A stretch of DNA of 64,000 nucleotides from an uncultured bacterium (GTDB lineage: Bacteria > Actinomycetota > Coriobacteriia > Coriobacteriales > Coriobacteriaceae): NCBI GenBank assembly GCA_905214105.1, contig CAJMKK010000006.1, forward strand, positions 106,667-170,666. Reading direction: 5' to 3'. A program made the position numbers and the translations under genes. The stretch's first letter is position 1; every line of letters begins with the position of its first letter. The notes below the pieces were generated by a model. That model did no database searches. It was given only the letters and a program-made list of their open reading frames with translations, and was not told the origin of the DNA. Positions 52,783 to 61,711 of this stretch are shown here, in pieces.

Positions 52783-53748
52783 ATGGAGCGTGGGATCTTG
52801 ACACAAGAATATCGGCATGAACCTGTCATGCTCGGCGAAGTGCTTGAGTCGCTGCAGCTAAAGAGCGGCTCCGTTGTCTGCGATTGCACCCTTGGCGGTG
52901 CCGGCCATTCGGTAAAGATGGCCGCACAGGTGGGGGAGACGGGCCTTTTGCTCGGCGTCGATCAGGACGACATGGCCCTCGAGGCCGCTGGCGCCCGTCT
53001 GGACCGCGAGGTTCCCGGCGTTCCGCACCAGCTGCTGAAGGGCAACTTCGGCGACTTGGACGAGCTGCTTTGCTCGGCCGAGGTGCCCGGGGTCGATGGC
53101 TTCCTGTTCGATTTGGGCGTTTCGTCACCGCAACTCGATATCCCTGGCAGGGGCTTTTCGTATAACGAGGACGCCCCATTGGACATGCGGATGGATCCGG
53201 GTAATAACACCTTAAACGCAGCTGAGGTCATCAACACCTATAACGAACACGACCTCGCCCGGATTCTACGCGTCTACGGCGAAGAGAAGTTCGCCTCGCA
53301 GATCGCGCGCGAGATCGTGCGCCGCCGCGAGCAAGAACCGATCGAAACCACCGGCCAATTTGTCGAGATCATCAAGGCGGGTATCCCGGCTGCCGCTCGT
53401 CGGCATGGCGGACACCCGGCCAAGAAAAGTTTCCAGGCCATTCGCATCGAGGTCAATCACGAACTCGATGTGCTCGAACGAGGGCTTGATGCCGCCACCA
53501 GGTGGCTCAACCCGGGCGGACGTATCTGCGTCATCTCGTATCACTCGCTCGAGGACCGTATCGTAAAGAACCACTTTAAGGAGATGAGCCAGGGGTGCAC
53601 GTGTCCGCCGGAGATTCCGGTGTGCGTGTGCGGCAACGTGCCGATACTCAAGGTCATCACCCGCAAACCCCTGGTTGCCCAGCCTGATGAGGTTGAGCGC
53701 AACCCTCGGGCGAGATCAGCCAAAATCCGCGTGGCGCAGCGTCTGTAG
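52783..53748 (+). CDS. rsmH: 16S rRNA (cytosine-1402-N4)-methyltransferase
   Basis: The SAM enzyme that methylates N4 of C1402 in 16S rRNA. It is about 321 residues: EYRHEPVMLGEVLE at the N-terminus, the SAM site VCDCTLGGAGHS (about 30-41), DGFLFDLGVSSPQLD, HPAKKSFQAIRIEVN and VISYHSLEDRIVKNHF. A TTG at 52798 would start closer to the conserved EYRHEPVML and is an alternative to ATG 52783. Confidence 0.96.
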   Translation: MERGILTQEYRHEPVMLGEVLESLQLKSGSVVCDCTLGGAGHSVKMAAQVGETGLLLGVDQDDMALEAAGARLDREVPGVPHQLLKGNFGDLDELLCSAEVPGVDGFLFDLGVSSPQLDIPGRGFSYNEDAPLDMRMDPGNNTLNAAEVINTYNEHDLARILRVYGEEKFASQIAREIVRRREQEPIETTGQFVEIIKAGIPAAARRHGGHPAKKSFQAIRIEVNHELDVLERGLDAATRWLNPGGRICVISYHSLEDRIVKNHFKEMSQGCTCPPEIPVCVCGNVPILKVITRKPLVAQPDEVERNPRARSAKIRVAQRL

Positions 53749-53838
53749 GCGCGACCGCGCGATATTGGACCTCCCGCTCGCACCATAAACGAAGCTTAAA
53801 CACACTACCAACGTACTCGGGATGGGAGGCGGCATATC

Positions 53839-54309
53839 ATGGGCTACAACACTTCAAGCGCAGCACTCGCCTATGATATGAACGCCATGCCCGCCTATCG
53901 TGAGACGCCGCAGGCCCCCGTTGTTCCCCGTGAGCAGCGCACGCCGCGCTTTGATGTCTACACGGGCGCGGGCCGTCAGGCAAACCAGGCGGTAAGCCCG
54001 GTTTTCATGAGCGTTCTTAAAACGTTTTGCATCATTGCGGCTATCTTCATGACGATCGGCGTCGCCCGCGTGGCGCTCGCCGGCGTTACGGCCCAGGTGC
54101 TCAACAGCAACGCCGAGCTTACCAACACGCTCGAAAAGGCGACCGATGAGAGCTCCGACCTGGAGGTCATGCATTCGGTCTATGGCGCCGACACGCGCAT
54201 TCGCGACCTTGCGGGCGCTTATGGCATGGTGGAGCCCAGCGAGAGCGTTACACTTGACTTTACGCAGGATGCAGCCGCGGGCGCCAACGCGACCGCGACC
54301 GCTCAATAG
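53839..54309 (+). CDS. ftsL: FtsL-like division protein
   Basis: A 156-residue bitopic protein between rsmH and ftsI, the usual place of ftsL. It has an unstructured cytoplasmic part (about 1-55), one transmembrane helix (about 58-80, VLKTFCIIAAIFMTIGVARVAL), a short coiled coil (LNSNAELTNTLEKATDESSDLE) and an Ala/Thr tail. FtsL proteins are poorly conserved; identification rests on topology and position. GGAGG lies about 9 nt before the ATG. Confidence 0.78.
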   Translation: MGYNTSSAALAYDMNAMPAYRETPQAPVVPREQRTPRFDVYTGAGRQANQAVSPVFMSVLKTFCIIAAIFMTIGVARVALAGVTAQVLNSNAELTNTLEKATDESSDLEVMHSVYGADTRIRDLAGAYGMVEPSESVTLDFTQDAAAGANATATAQ

Positions 54310-54326
54310 CAAGACGGTAGCTGAGT

Positions 54327-56192
54327 ATGACAAATGACTATCGCCGCGGCTCCGACCGGGGCCGCGGTTCTGGACGTCCCTCGTCGCGGGGACGTTCTGG
54401 TTATCAAGGAACGGGTCGGCAATCTTACAACGCCGGGCGGTCCCGTGGCAACGACCCGGCGTCGCGACTTCGCGGCTCGGGCGGCCCTCAAGTGCATAAC
54501 ACCAGGTCGCGCAAGAGCTCGTCGACCGAATGGCTCACAGGCACGCCTCTGCCTCGCCGCAAAGCCGTCATGGGATTCATTGGGTTTGGCTTGGGCTTGG
54601 GCGTCTTTCGCCTTGCCGACTATCAAATTGTCGAAGCCGATAAACTGCGCGAGCGTGCCGATGCGCGTCGCCTGCTTGCGCAGACCCTCTATGCCAAACG
54701 TGGCACCATCTACGACCGCAACGGTAACGTGCTGGCGTCGTCGGTCGAATGTCGCAATATCGCCGTGAACCCGCAGCTTGTCGAGGATGTTGACAAGACG
54801 GTGTCGGCGCTGGTCAAGGCAACTGGAATCGATAAAAAGACCTGCCGTAAGCTCGTTGAGTCCGATGGAACCTGGGTGTATATCAAGCGCCAGGTGGACG
54901 AAGACGATGCTGCGGCGCTGGAGAAGAAGAACCTGCCCGGCGTGCTTTTTGAGCAGGCCATGAAGCGCGTATATCCATACGGCAATCTGGCATCGCAGGT
55001 GCTGGGTGTAGTGAATGTAGACAACGACGGCTTGACGGGTCTCGAAAAGCAATACAACAAACTTCTGACCGGCACGAACGGTTCTCTCGTGCGCGAGCGC
55101 GCGAGGGACGGCAGCTATATCGCGGGCGGTGCCTATAAAAAGGTGGCTGCGGTCGACGGCGTTGATATCGTGACGACGCTCGATGTCAATATCCAGCGTG
55201 CGGCTGAGGACGCTCTGGCAGAGGCTGTCGAGAAGACAAAGGCCAAGAACGGCTCGGCTTTGGTCACCGACCCCACGACCGGCGAAATTCTCGCCGCCTG
55301 CTCGTATCCGACCTACGACCAGACCGATTTGGAAAACGCCAAGACCGAAGATATGAACCTGCGCCTGGTTACCGACGCCTACGAGCCCGGCTCGGTCTTT
55401 AAGACACTCGTGGCGGGCGCCGGCTTCGACTTGGGCGTCGTGCGATCGAGTACGTCGTTTGAGGTGCCGGCGAGCATCAAGGTGGGCGACGATACCGTCA
55501 CCGATGCCGACAAGCGCGACTATGCCATGACCATGGATGTGCGCGAGATGATGCGCCGTTCGTCCAACGTGGGCTTTGTCCTGGTGGGGCGCAAGATCGG
55601 TGCCGACGACTTTGCCGCCTATGTGGACAAGTGGGGCATCGGTCACAGCTCGGGTGTCGATTTTCCGGGCGAGAGCCTGGGCATCGTCAAGGAGCGTGAC
55701 CAGTATGACGGCGCCACGCTGGGCTCGATGAGCTTTGGACAGGCGCTGTCTGTCTCGCCGATTGAGGTCGCACGTGCCGTGGGCGGCATCGCCAACGGCG
55801 GCGTGATGATGACCCCGCACTTCTATAAGTCCAGCAAAGGCGACGAGAAGGACTGGGGCGAAGGCGAACGTGCGATTTCTGAGGACGCCGCATCCCAGGT
55901 GACATCGTGCATGCAGACGGTCGTGTCCGAGGGAACGGGCGTTGGCGGCGCGGTCGATGGCTATGACGTGGCGGGCAAGACCGGTACGGCCGAGCGTGCT
56001 GACGAGAACGGCGGTTACCTCAAGGAGAACTACATGTCGTCCTTTATGGGCTTTGCGCCGGCACAATCGCCCAAGGTGCTGTGCTATATCACACTCGATG
56101 GAACGCCGAGCGGCTCGGATGCCGCCGCGGTGCCGTTCCAGTCCATTATGGCCAACGCGCTCGACGTGCTGGGTATCCCGCACACGAAGTAG
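54327..56192 (+). CDS. ftsI: Division peptidoglycan transpeptidase (FtsI/PBP2-type) with Arg/Gly-rich tail
   Basis: Class B penicillin-binding protein of 621 residues that cross-links septal peptidoglycan. The cytoplasmic N-terminus (about 1-80) is unusually long and rich in Arg, Gly and Ser (RGSDRGRGSGRPSSRGRSG). A membrane helix follows (about 83-100), then the pedestal, and the transpeptidase with EPGSVFKTL (Ser about 356), RRSSNVG and AGKTGTAE. No PASTA domain is visible at the C-terminus. It is directly followed by murF; murE, often next, is missing. Confidence 0.93.
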   Translation: MTNDYRRGSDRGRGSGRPSSRGRSGYQGTGRQSYNAGRSRGNDPASRLRGSGGPQVHNTRSRKSSSTEWLTGTPLPRRKAVMGFIGFGLGLGVFRLADYQIVEADKLRERADARRLLAQTLYAKRGTIYDRNGNVLASSVECRNIAVNPQLVEDVDKTVSALVKATGIDKKTCRKLVESDGTWVYIKRQVDEDDAAALEKKNLPGVLFEQAMKRVYPYGNLASQVLGVVNVDNDGLTGLEKQYNKLLTGTNGSLVRERARDGSYIAGGAYKKVAAVDGVDIVTTLDVNIQRAAEDALAEAVEKTKAKNGSALVTDPTTGEILAACSYPTYDQTDLENAKTEDMNLRLVTDAYEPGSVFKTLVAGAGFDLGVVRSSTSFEVPASIKVGDDTVTDADKRDYAMTMDVREMMRRSSNVGFVLVGRKIGADDFAAYVDKWGIGHSSGVDFPGESLGIVKERDQYDGATLGSMSFGQALSVSPIEVARAVGGIANGGVMMTPHFYKSSKGDEKDWGEGERAISEDAASQVTSCMQTVVSEGTGVGGAVDGYDVAGKTGTAERADENGGYLKENYMSSFMGFAPAQSPKVLCYITLDGTPSGSDAAAVPFQSIMANALDVLGIPHTK

Positions 56193-56317
56193 GGGGTTAC
56201 AATCTTGAGCGTAGTCTGCCGTTTGATCTGAAGGGTGTTCACATGCCCTGCACCACGCGCGCATGGCACTGGGATACAATACGCCGATAGCATTATTAGG
56301 TTTACAGGGGAGCTGCA

Positions 56318-57742
56318 ATGATAGAGATCGCCGTCAACAACCTCGCGGCCTCAACGGGGGCCCGAACCGTGACGGAAGAAGCCGATCGGGTATGCCGCGG
56401 GTGCGTTATCGACTCGCGTCAGGTCGAGGAGGGGACGATCTTTGTCGCCTTCCCCGGCGAAAACGTCGACGGCAATGATTTTGCCTCCCGTGCCATCGAG
56501 TCGGGTGCCGGTGCCGTCGTGATGACGCGCGAGCCCGATGCCGAGCTGGTTTCGCTGGCGCAGGACAAGGGATGCGCCATCTTGCTGACCGACGACCCCG
56601 AGGAGTTCTTGTTGCGCCTGGCGCATGTATATCGCTTGGAGCTTGGCTGCCTGGTCGTCGGCATTACCGGTTCGATTGGCAAGACGACGACCAAGGACGT
56701 GCTCGCCGCCGTGCTCGCCAAGCGCTATCGTGTCTGGGCCACCAAGGGCAATTTCAATAACCTGATCGGCATGCCGCTCACGGTGCTTTCCGCTCCGGCC
56801 GATACCGAGGTCCTGGTGCTCGAGATGGGCATGAACCATTTCCACGAGATTGAGCGCCTGTCCCAGTCCGCCAATCCCAACCTTGCCATCGTGAGCAAGA
56901 TCGGCACCTCTCATATCGGCATTTTGGGCAGCCGCGAGAACATCGCCCGCGCTAAGGCCGAGATTGTCCAGGGTATGTGCGCCGCCGGCGACTTCTTGCC
57001 GCTGCTGGTTTTGGGCGGCGAGGACGACTTTACGCCGTTCATTCGCGATACTTTCGCCCAGCCTGCTGGTATCGACGTGATGCTGGCCGGCGTCTCGGAC
57101 GATGATGAGGTCCGCGCGCGCGACATTCGTGTTGATGACGAGGGCCGTCCGGTCTTTACGCTCGATTTTGGTCAGGGCGAGACAATCGATACCATGCTTG
57201 CCATCCCCGGCGTGCAGTCCGTCCCAAATGCCGTTAAGGCCGCCGCGGTTGCCTATCGCCTGGGCGTGACGCCCGAGCAGATCGATGCTGCCTTTAGAGG
57301 CCTCACGATCACCGGTCACCGCCAGGAGATCAAACGCGCCAAGAGCGGTGCCCGCATCATTGACGATTCCTATAACGCCAGCGCCGAATCCATGGCTGCT
57401 GGCCTCGATCTACTGTGTTCGCTTTCCTGCACGGGGTCTCGCATGGCGATCTTGGGCGAGATGGGCGAGATGGGCGATGAGGCCCCTCGCATGCATGAAC
57501 TCGTGGGCGCCTATGCCGCCGCCAAGAAGCTCGACATGCTGGCGTGCGTGGGTGGTGAGCTGGCCCAGCTTATGGCCGATGCCGCGCGCATGATGGGCAT
57601 GGACGAGGACCGCATCCAGGTGTTCTCCGATTATCAGCAGGTGCTCGACCGCATGGGCGGCGCGCTTGAAAAACATGATGTTGTACTGGTCAAGGGTTCC
57701 CGCTTTGTTGAGCTCGACCGCTTTGTGGAAGGTGTGTGCTAG
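56318..57742 (+). CDS. murF: UDP-MurNAc-tripeptide D-alanyl-D-alanine ligase
   Basis: This adds D-Ala-D-Ala to the UDP-MurNAc tripeptide. It is 474 residues: an N-terminal substrate domain (CVIDSRQVEEGTIFVAFPGENVDG, about 29-52), the ATP loop GITGSIGKTTTKD (about 113-125), NFNNLIGMPLT and NAVKAAAVAYRLGVTP, then the C-terminal domain with IIDDSYNASAESM. In most P-loops of Mur ligases the third residue is Asn or His (GTNGKT, GTHGKT); here it reads GSIGKT, as in several MurF. TACAAT at 56273-56278 may be a -10. Confidence 0.95.
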   Translation: MIEIAVNNLAASTGARTVTEEADRVCRGCVIDSRQVEEGTIFVAFPGENVDGNDFASRAIESGAGAVVMTREPDAELVSLAQDKGCAILLTDDPEEFLLRLAHVYRLELGCLVVGITGSIGKTTTKDVLAAVLAKRYRVWATKGNFNNLIGMPLTVLSAPADTEVLVLEMGMNHFHEIERLSQSANPNLAIVSKIGTSHIGILGSRENIARAKAEIVQGMCAAGDFLPLLVLGGEDDFTPFIRDTFAQPAGIDVMLAGVSDDDEVRARDIRVDDEGRPVFTLDFGQGETIDTMLAIPGVQSVPNAVKAAAVAYRLGVTPEQIDAAFRGLTITGHRQEIKRAKSGARIIDDSYNASAESMAAGLDLLCSLSCTGSRMAILGEMGEMGDEAPRMHELVGAYAAAKKLDMLACVGGELAQLMADAARMMGMDEDRIQVFSDYQQVLDRMGGALEKHDVVLVKGSRFVELDRFVEGVC

Positions 57743-57745
57743 CCC

Positions 57746-58765
57746 ATGTTCGGCAATCCCTCGTATCCAACGTATCAGGCTTTTTTGGGGCTTGGCATCG
57801 CCGCTGCCATTGCGCTGCTGCTCATGCCGTGGTGGATCAAGCTACTCAAGGTCGAGGGTATCGGCCAGCAGGTTCGTGCCGACGGCCCCAAGCGTCATTT
57901 GGTTAAGCAGGGAACGCCCACCATGGGTGGTGTTGTCATCCTCGTCGCGATCTCGCTGACCTGCCTGCTGATGGGCAAGCTCACCACCGAGCTCGTGCTC
58001 GTGCTGCTCGCCACGCTGGCGACCGGCGTGCTGGGCCTGATCGACGACCTGACCTCCGTTACGCATGGGCGCTCGCTCGGTCTGACGCCCCATGCCAAGA
58101 TGATCGGCCTCACCATTATCTGTGTCACCTTTACGGTACTTGCCGTCAACTGGTGCGGCGTCGCCCCCGAGATTCGTTTTCCCGGCGGCCTGACGATTGA
58201 CCTCGGTGTTCTTTCGACCACCATCTGCGGCCTTTCGTTCCCGTGGCTCTACATTGTCTTTTGCTGGCTGATGATCGCCGGTCTTTCTAATGCCGTGAAC
58301 CTGACCGATGGCCTTGACGGTCTTGCTGGCGGCACCTCCATGATCGCCATGCTCGCCATGGCTGCGATGGCGTTTTTGCACGGAGACGTGAACCTGTCCA
58401 TCTTCTGCACCGCGTGTGCCGGTGCCTGCTTGGGCTTTCTGTGGTTCAACTGCTATCCGGCGAGCATCTTTATGGGCGATACCGGCTCGCTTGCCCTGGG
58501 CGCCGCGTTTGCCTGCACGTCCATCATGACCAACACCGAGGTCGTCTCCCTCATCATCGGCGGCCTGTTTATCGTTGAGACCCTGTCGGTCATGATTCAG
58601 GTTGTCTACTTCCACTTTACGCACAAGCGCGTCTTCCTTATGGCGCCCATCCATCATCATTTCGAAAAGAAGGGCTGGGCCGAGACCAAGGTCGTCATCC
58701 GTTTTTGGATTATCGCTGCGGCCTTTGGTGCCGTTGGCCTTGCTTTGTTCTTCCAGTTGGGATAG
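57746..58765 (+). CDS. mraY: Phospho-MurNAc-pentapeptide transferase
   Basis: Integral membrane enzyme that transfers phospho-MurNAc-pentapeptide to undecaprenyl phosphate, giving lipid I. It is 339 residues with about ten helices. Conserved blocks are KQGTPTMGGV (about 50-59), LIDDLTSVTHGRSLGL (Asp pair about 94-95), NAVNLTDGLDGLAGG, FMGDTGSLALG and MAPIHHHFEKKGWAE. It starts 3 nt after murF, so coupled. Confidence 0.97.
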   Translation: MFGNPSYPTYQAFLGLGIAAAIALLLMPWWIKLLKVEGIGQQVRADGPKRHLVKQGTPTMGGVVILVAISLTCLLMGKLTTELVLVLLATLATGVLGLIDDLTSVTHGRSLGLTPHAKMIGLTIICVTFTVLAVNWCGVAPEIRFPGGLTIDLGVLSTTICGLSFPWLYIVFCWLMIAGLSNAVNLTDGLDGLAGGTSMIAMLAMAAMAFLHGDVNLSIFCTACAGACLGFLWFNCYPASIFMGDTGSLALGAAFACTSIMTNTEVVSLIIGGLFIVETLSVMIQVVYFHFTHKRVFLMAPIHHHFEKKGWAETKVVIRFWIIAAAFGAVGLALFFQLG

Positions 58766-58774
58766 TGGTCTTTC

Positions 58775-60181
58775 ATGCCTCTTGTTGATGTCTTTAGCCT
58801 GCTCGTTTTGGGTCAGGGCAAATCCGGTCTCGATGTCGCCCGCTGGGCGCTGGCACGTCCCGAGCGCGTAAGTGCCGTTACCGTGTATGGCGGCGGCACC
58901 TCTGAGCCCAATGACGCCACGCGTGCGCTCGAGGCTGCTGGTGCGTCGTTTGTCTATGGGACCGAACAGGTCGAGGGCGCCTATGACGTATGCGTGACGT
59001 GCCCGGGCATCTCGGAGTTCTCGGGCTTCTTTAAGGCCGGGCGCGAGCATGCCGCCCAGATTATGGGTGAGCCCGAGTTTGCCTATCGCCTGTCGCCCGA
59101 TAACTGGATTGCCATCACTGGCACCAACGGCAAAACGACCACCACGTCGCTGACTGATTATCTGCTCAAGGCTGCCGGCGAGGCCAGCGTTGCTGTCGGC
59201 AACATCGGCGAGCCGCCGGTCAACGAGATTGACGGCCGAGCCCAAAACGAGTGGTTTGTGGCTGAGCTCTCGAGCTATCAGATTGCTACAACCACCGAGC
59301 TCCACCCTCGCGTGGCGGTGCTGCTCAACATCACTCCCGACCACTTGGGCTGGCATAAGAGTCATAAGAACTATGCGCTTGCCAAGATCAAGCTGTTTGA
59401 CAATATGGTCGATGACGATCTGGTGGTTGTCGATGTCGAAGACGCCGGCATTCACGAGTTCGATGAGTACATCTACACGCCGGGTCGTCGCATCTGCAAG
59501 GTCGCTTTTGACGAGCCCGAGGGCGAGGATGCCGCCTTTGTGCGCGACGGCAAGATGGTCGTGCGCCTGAAGGGCGTCGAGACCCCGCTCATCGCTACAT
59601 CCGAGCTCAAGATCTCGGGCCATCACAATGTTATCAATGCCCTGTGCGCTGCCACGGCTGCCCTGGCAGTCGGTGCCGATGTCGATGGTGTCTGCCGCGG
59701 TCTGGCCTCGTTCCAGCCGCTCGAGCACCGCGTGGAGCCGTGTGGCGAGATTGACGGCGTGCGCTACGTCAACGATTCCAAGGCGACCAATACCGATGCG
59801 GTCGAGAAGGCGCTGACGGCATTTCCCGATGACGACGTGATCTTGCTGCTCGGCGGCCACGATAAGGGCACGCCGCTCACGGACTTCGCGCGCGTTGTTA
59901 TGGATAACGTACGCTCGGTCGTCTGCTTTGGCGATGCGCGTGAGCGTTTCACCGCCGCTATGGACGAGGCCGATGTCGATGGCGATGTGGATATCGCCCA
60001 GGCGGATGACCTGCGCGATGCCGTGGACGTCGCCCGTTCGCTGTCGAGCCGTGGCGACGTGATCTTACTTTCTCCTGCCTGCTCTTCGTTCGATGAGTTC
60101 TCGGGCTATGAGGAGCGCGGCCGCGTGTTTAAGGACTATGTGGCCCAGCTTGCCGCTGCGGCGAAATCGCAAATGGAATAG
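58775..60181 (+). CDS. murD: UDP-MurNAc-L-alanine:D-glutamate ligase
   Basis: The Mur ligase that adds D-glutamate. It is 468 residues: LLVLGQGKSGLDVARWAL near the N-terminus, the P-loop IAITGTNGKTTTTSL (about 112-126), AELSSYQI, LNITPDHLGWH, VNDSKATNTDA and DVILLSPACSSFDEFSGYEERGRVFKDYV at the end, which is the MurD signature. It starts 9 nt after mraY. Confidence 0.96.
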   Translation: MPLVDVFSLLVLGQGKSGLDVARWALARPERVSAVTVYGGGTSEPNDATRALEAAGASFVYGTEQVEGAYDVCVTCPGISEFSGFFKAGREHAAQIMGEPEFAYRLSPDNWIAITGTNGKTTTTSLTDYLLKAAGEASVAVGNIGEPPVNEIDGRAQNEWFVAELSSYQIATTTELHPRVAVLLNITPDHLGWHKSHKNYALAKIKLFDNMVDDDLVVVDVEDAGIHEFDEYIYTPGRRICKVAFDEPEGEDAAFVRDGKMVVRLKGVETPLIATSELKISGHHNVINALCAATAALAVGADVDGVCRGLASFQPLEHRVEPCGEIDGVRYVNDSKATNTDAVEKALTAFPDDDVILLLGGHDKGTPLTDFARVVMDNVRSVVCFGDARERFTAAMDEADVDGDVDIAQADDLRDAVDVARSLSSRGDVILLSPACSSFDEFSGYEERGRVFKDYVAQLAAAAKSQME

Positions 60182-60184
60182 GGG

Positions 60185-61711
60185 TTGCCGGTGAGAGAGG
60201 AGAGCCCCCGACAAGGTATGAGGAGGCCCGACTCGGACCGTGCTTCCTCGCGGCGCAGCACACCGCGTTCCGGTCGCGGCGGGCAGTCGTTTAGCGAACG
60301 CTATATTGCCGGCGTTCCCGCCCGTATCATGCGCCCCCGTTTGATATTCATGGCCTGCTTGTTTACCTTGGTATGCTTTGGCCTGCTGATGGTGTACTCG
60401 GCGTCTTCGGTCGAGGCGCTGCACGAGAATGGCTCGGCGACGTTTTTTCTGGGTCGACAGGCCGCGTTTGCCGTGGTCGGTGTTCTGGCGCTGATTGCCA
60501 TCGTGCGCGTTTTGCCAGACAGCTGGTTTGGGGAGGATGTGCTCAGGATCTTCCTCATCGGCATGATAGGGCTACTGCTTCTGGTGTTCTTGGTGGGCAG
60601 CGGCAGCCGTGGCGCCACGCGCTGGCTCAACATCGCCGGTATTCAGTTCCAGCCTTCCGAGTTTTTAAAGCCATTTGCCATTGCGTATTCGGCCATCATG
60701 CTTGATCGCTTCTTTTCGCCCGGTGGCAACATCAACGAATTCCTTCGCAAGATGGGCATCTACTTGGGCATTTCGCTCTTTCTGATCTTTATCCAGCCCG
60801 ATTTCGGTACTGTCCTGATCATCCTGTTGACCCTCATGTGCATGGCGTTGTTTGCGGGTCTCGACCCCAGATTTATCATCGGCGTGCTAATCTTCGGCAT
60901 TCTCGTGATCGTGATTGCGCTTGTTGCAGAGCCGTACCGTATGGTGCGTATTCAGGTTGCCTTGAACCCTTGGGCTGACGAGTATGGTGACGGCTATCAG
61001 GCCACGCTTGCCATCATGGCCTTTGCCTCGGGCGGTCTGTTCGGCCGTGGCATCGGCAACTCAACCATGAAGTACTCGTATCTGCCCGAGGCGCACAATG
61101 ACTACATCCTGGCCATCATTGGCGAGGAAGTCGGTTTTGTCGGAACCGTGCTGTTCTTCTTGGTGTTTGCGATGCTGATCTATTCGGCGTTTCGCATTGC
61201 CGAGCAGGCGACCGATCGTCGGGGCGCGCTTATGGCGTCTGGCTCCGCGGTCATTCTCGCGGTGCAGTTTTTGATTAACGCGTTGGGCATCCTCAACGTG
61301 TTTCCCATGACGGGCAAGCCGTTGCCGTTTATTAGCTACGGCGGTTCGTCGATTATTGTGTCGCTTATGCTTGCCGGGTTGATTCTGCGCGTTTCGTACG
61401 AGAGCGCCCGTCGCGATGAGTACGACCGTCGCCGCGAGAGCTTTGCCGTTATGGATGAGAGTACCGCCGGCGTGCCCCACGTGCGCGGCGAGCGATCTTC
61501 GCGTAACGGTTTTACCGTCCTGGATGGCTCTGCGACCGAGCCGGCAGCCCGCCCGCGTCAGCGAACGGCGCCGCAAGGTCGTCCTCAGCGCCCCACTCCT
61601 CGCAATGCGGGCGGCGGATATAATCGGATCGATTTGAACTCGGACCCATCGGCGCGTCTGCGCACCGACGACCAGGGACCGCGTGTACGAAGGGACTACC
61701 ATGACCGATAA
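60185..61711 (+). CDS. ftsW: Lipid II polymerase FtsW
   Basis: SEDS-family glycosyltransferase that polymerises septal peptidoglycan with FtsI. It is about 508 residues with ten predicted helices between about 55 and 405. Motifs are TRWLNIAGIQFQPSEFLKPF, FIQPDFGTVLIILLTL, YLPEAHNDYILAIIGEEVGF and FISYGGSSIIVSLMLAGLIL. Both cytoplasmic ends are long and basic (N-terminal about 45, C-terminal about 95 residues, Arg/Pro-rich). Start may be TTG 60185 or GTG 60191. The end overlaps murG by 11 nt. Confidence 0.94.
   Translation: MPVREESPRQGMRRPDSDRASSRRSTPRSGRGGQSFSERYIAGVPARIMRPRLIFMACLFTLVCFGLLMVYSASSVEALHENGSATFFLGRQAAFAVVGVLALIAIVRVLPDSWFGEDVLRIFLIGMIGLLLLVFLVGSGSRGATRWLNIAGIQFQPSEFLKPFAIAYSAIMLDRFFSPGGNINEFLRKMGIYLGISLFLIFIQPDFGTVLIILLTLMCMALFAGLDPRFIIGVLIFGILVIVIALVAEPYRMVRIQVALNPWADEYGDGYQATLAIMAFASGGLFGRGIGNSTMKYSYLPEAHNDYILAIIGEEVGFVGTVLFFLVFAMLIYSAFRIAEQATDRRGALMASGSAVILAVQFLINALGILNVFPMTGKPLPFISYGGSSIIVSLMLAGLILRVSYESARRDEYDRRRESFAVMDESTAGVPHVRGERSSRNGFTVLDGSATEPAARPRQRTAPQGRPQRPTPRNAGGGYNRIDLNSDPSARLRTDDQGPRVRRDYHDR

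Noticed and set aside
54303..56318. A 671-codon minus-strand frame opposite ftsI
   Set aside because: Antisense shadow of ftsI; no start context or domain.
57842..59860. A 672-codon minus-strand frame opposite mraY and murD
   Set aside because: Antisense shadow of two well-supported genes; no motifs.
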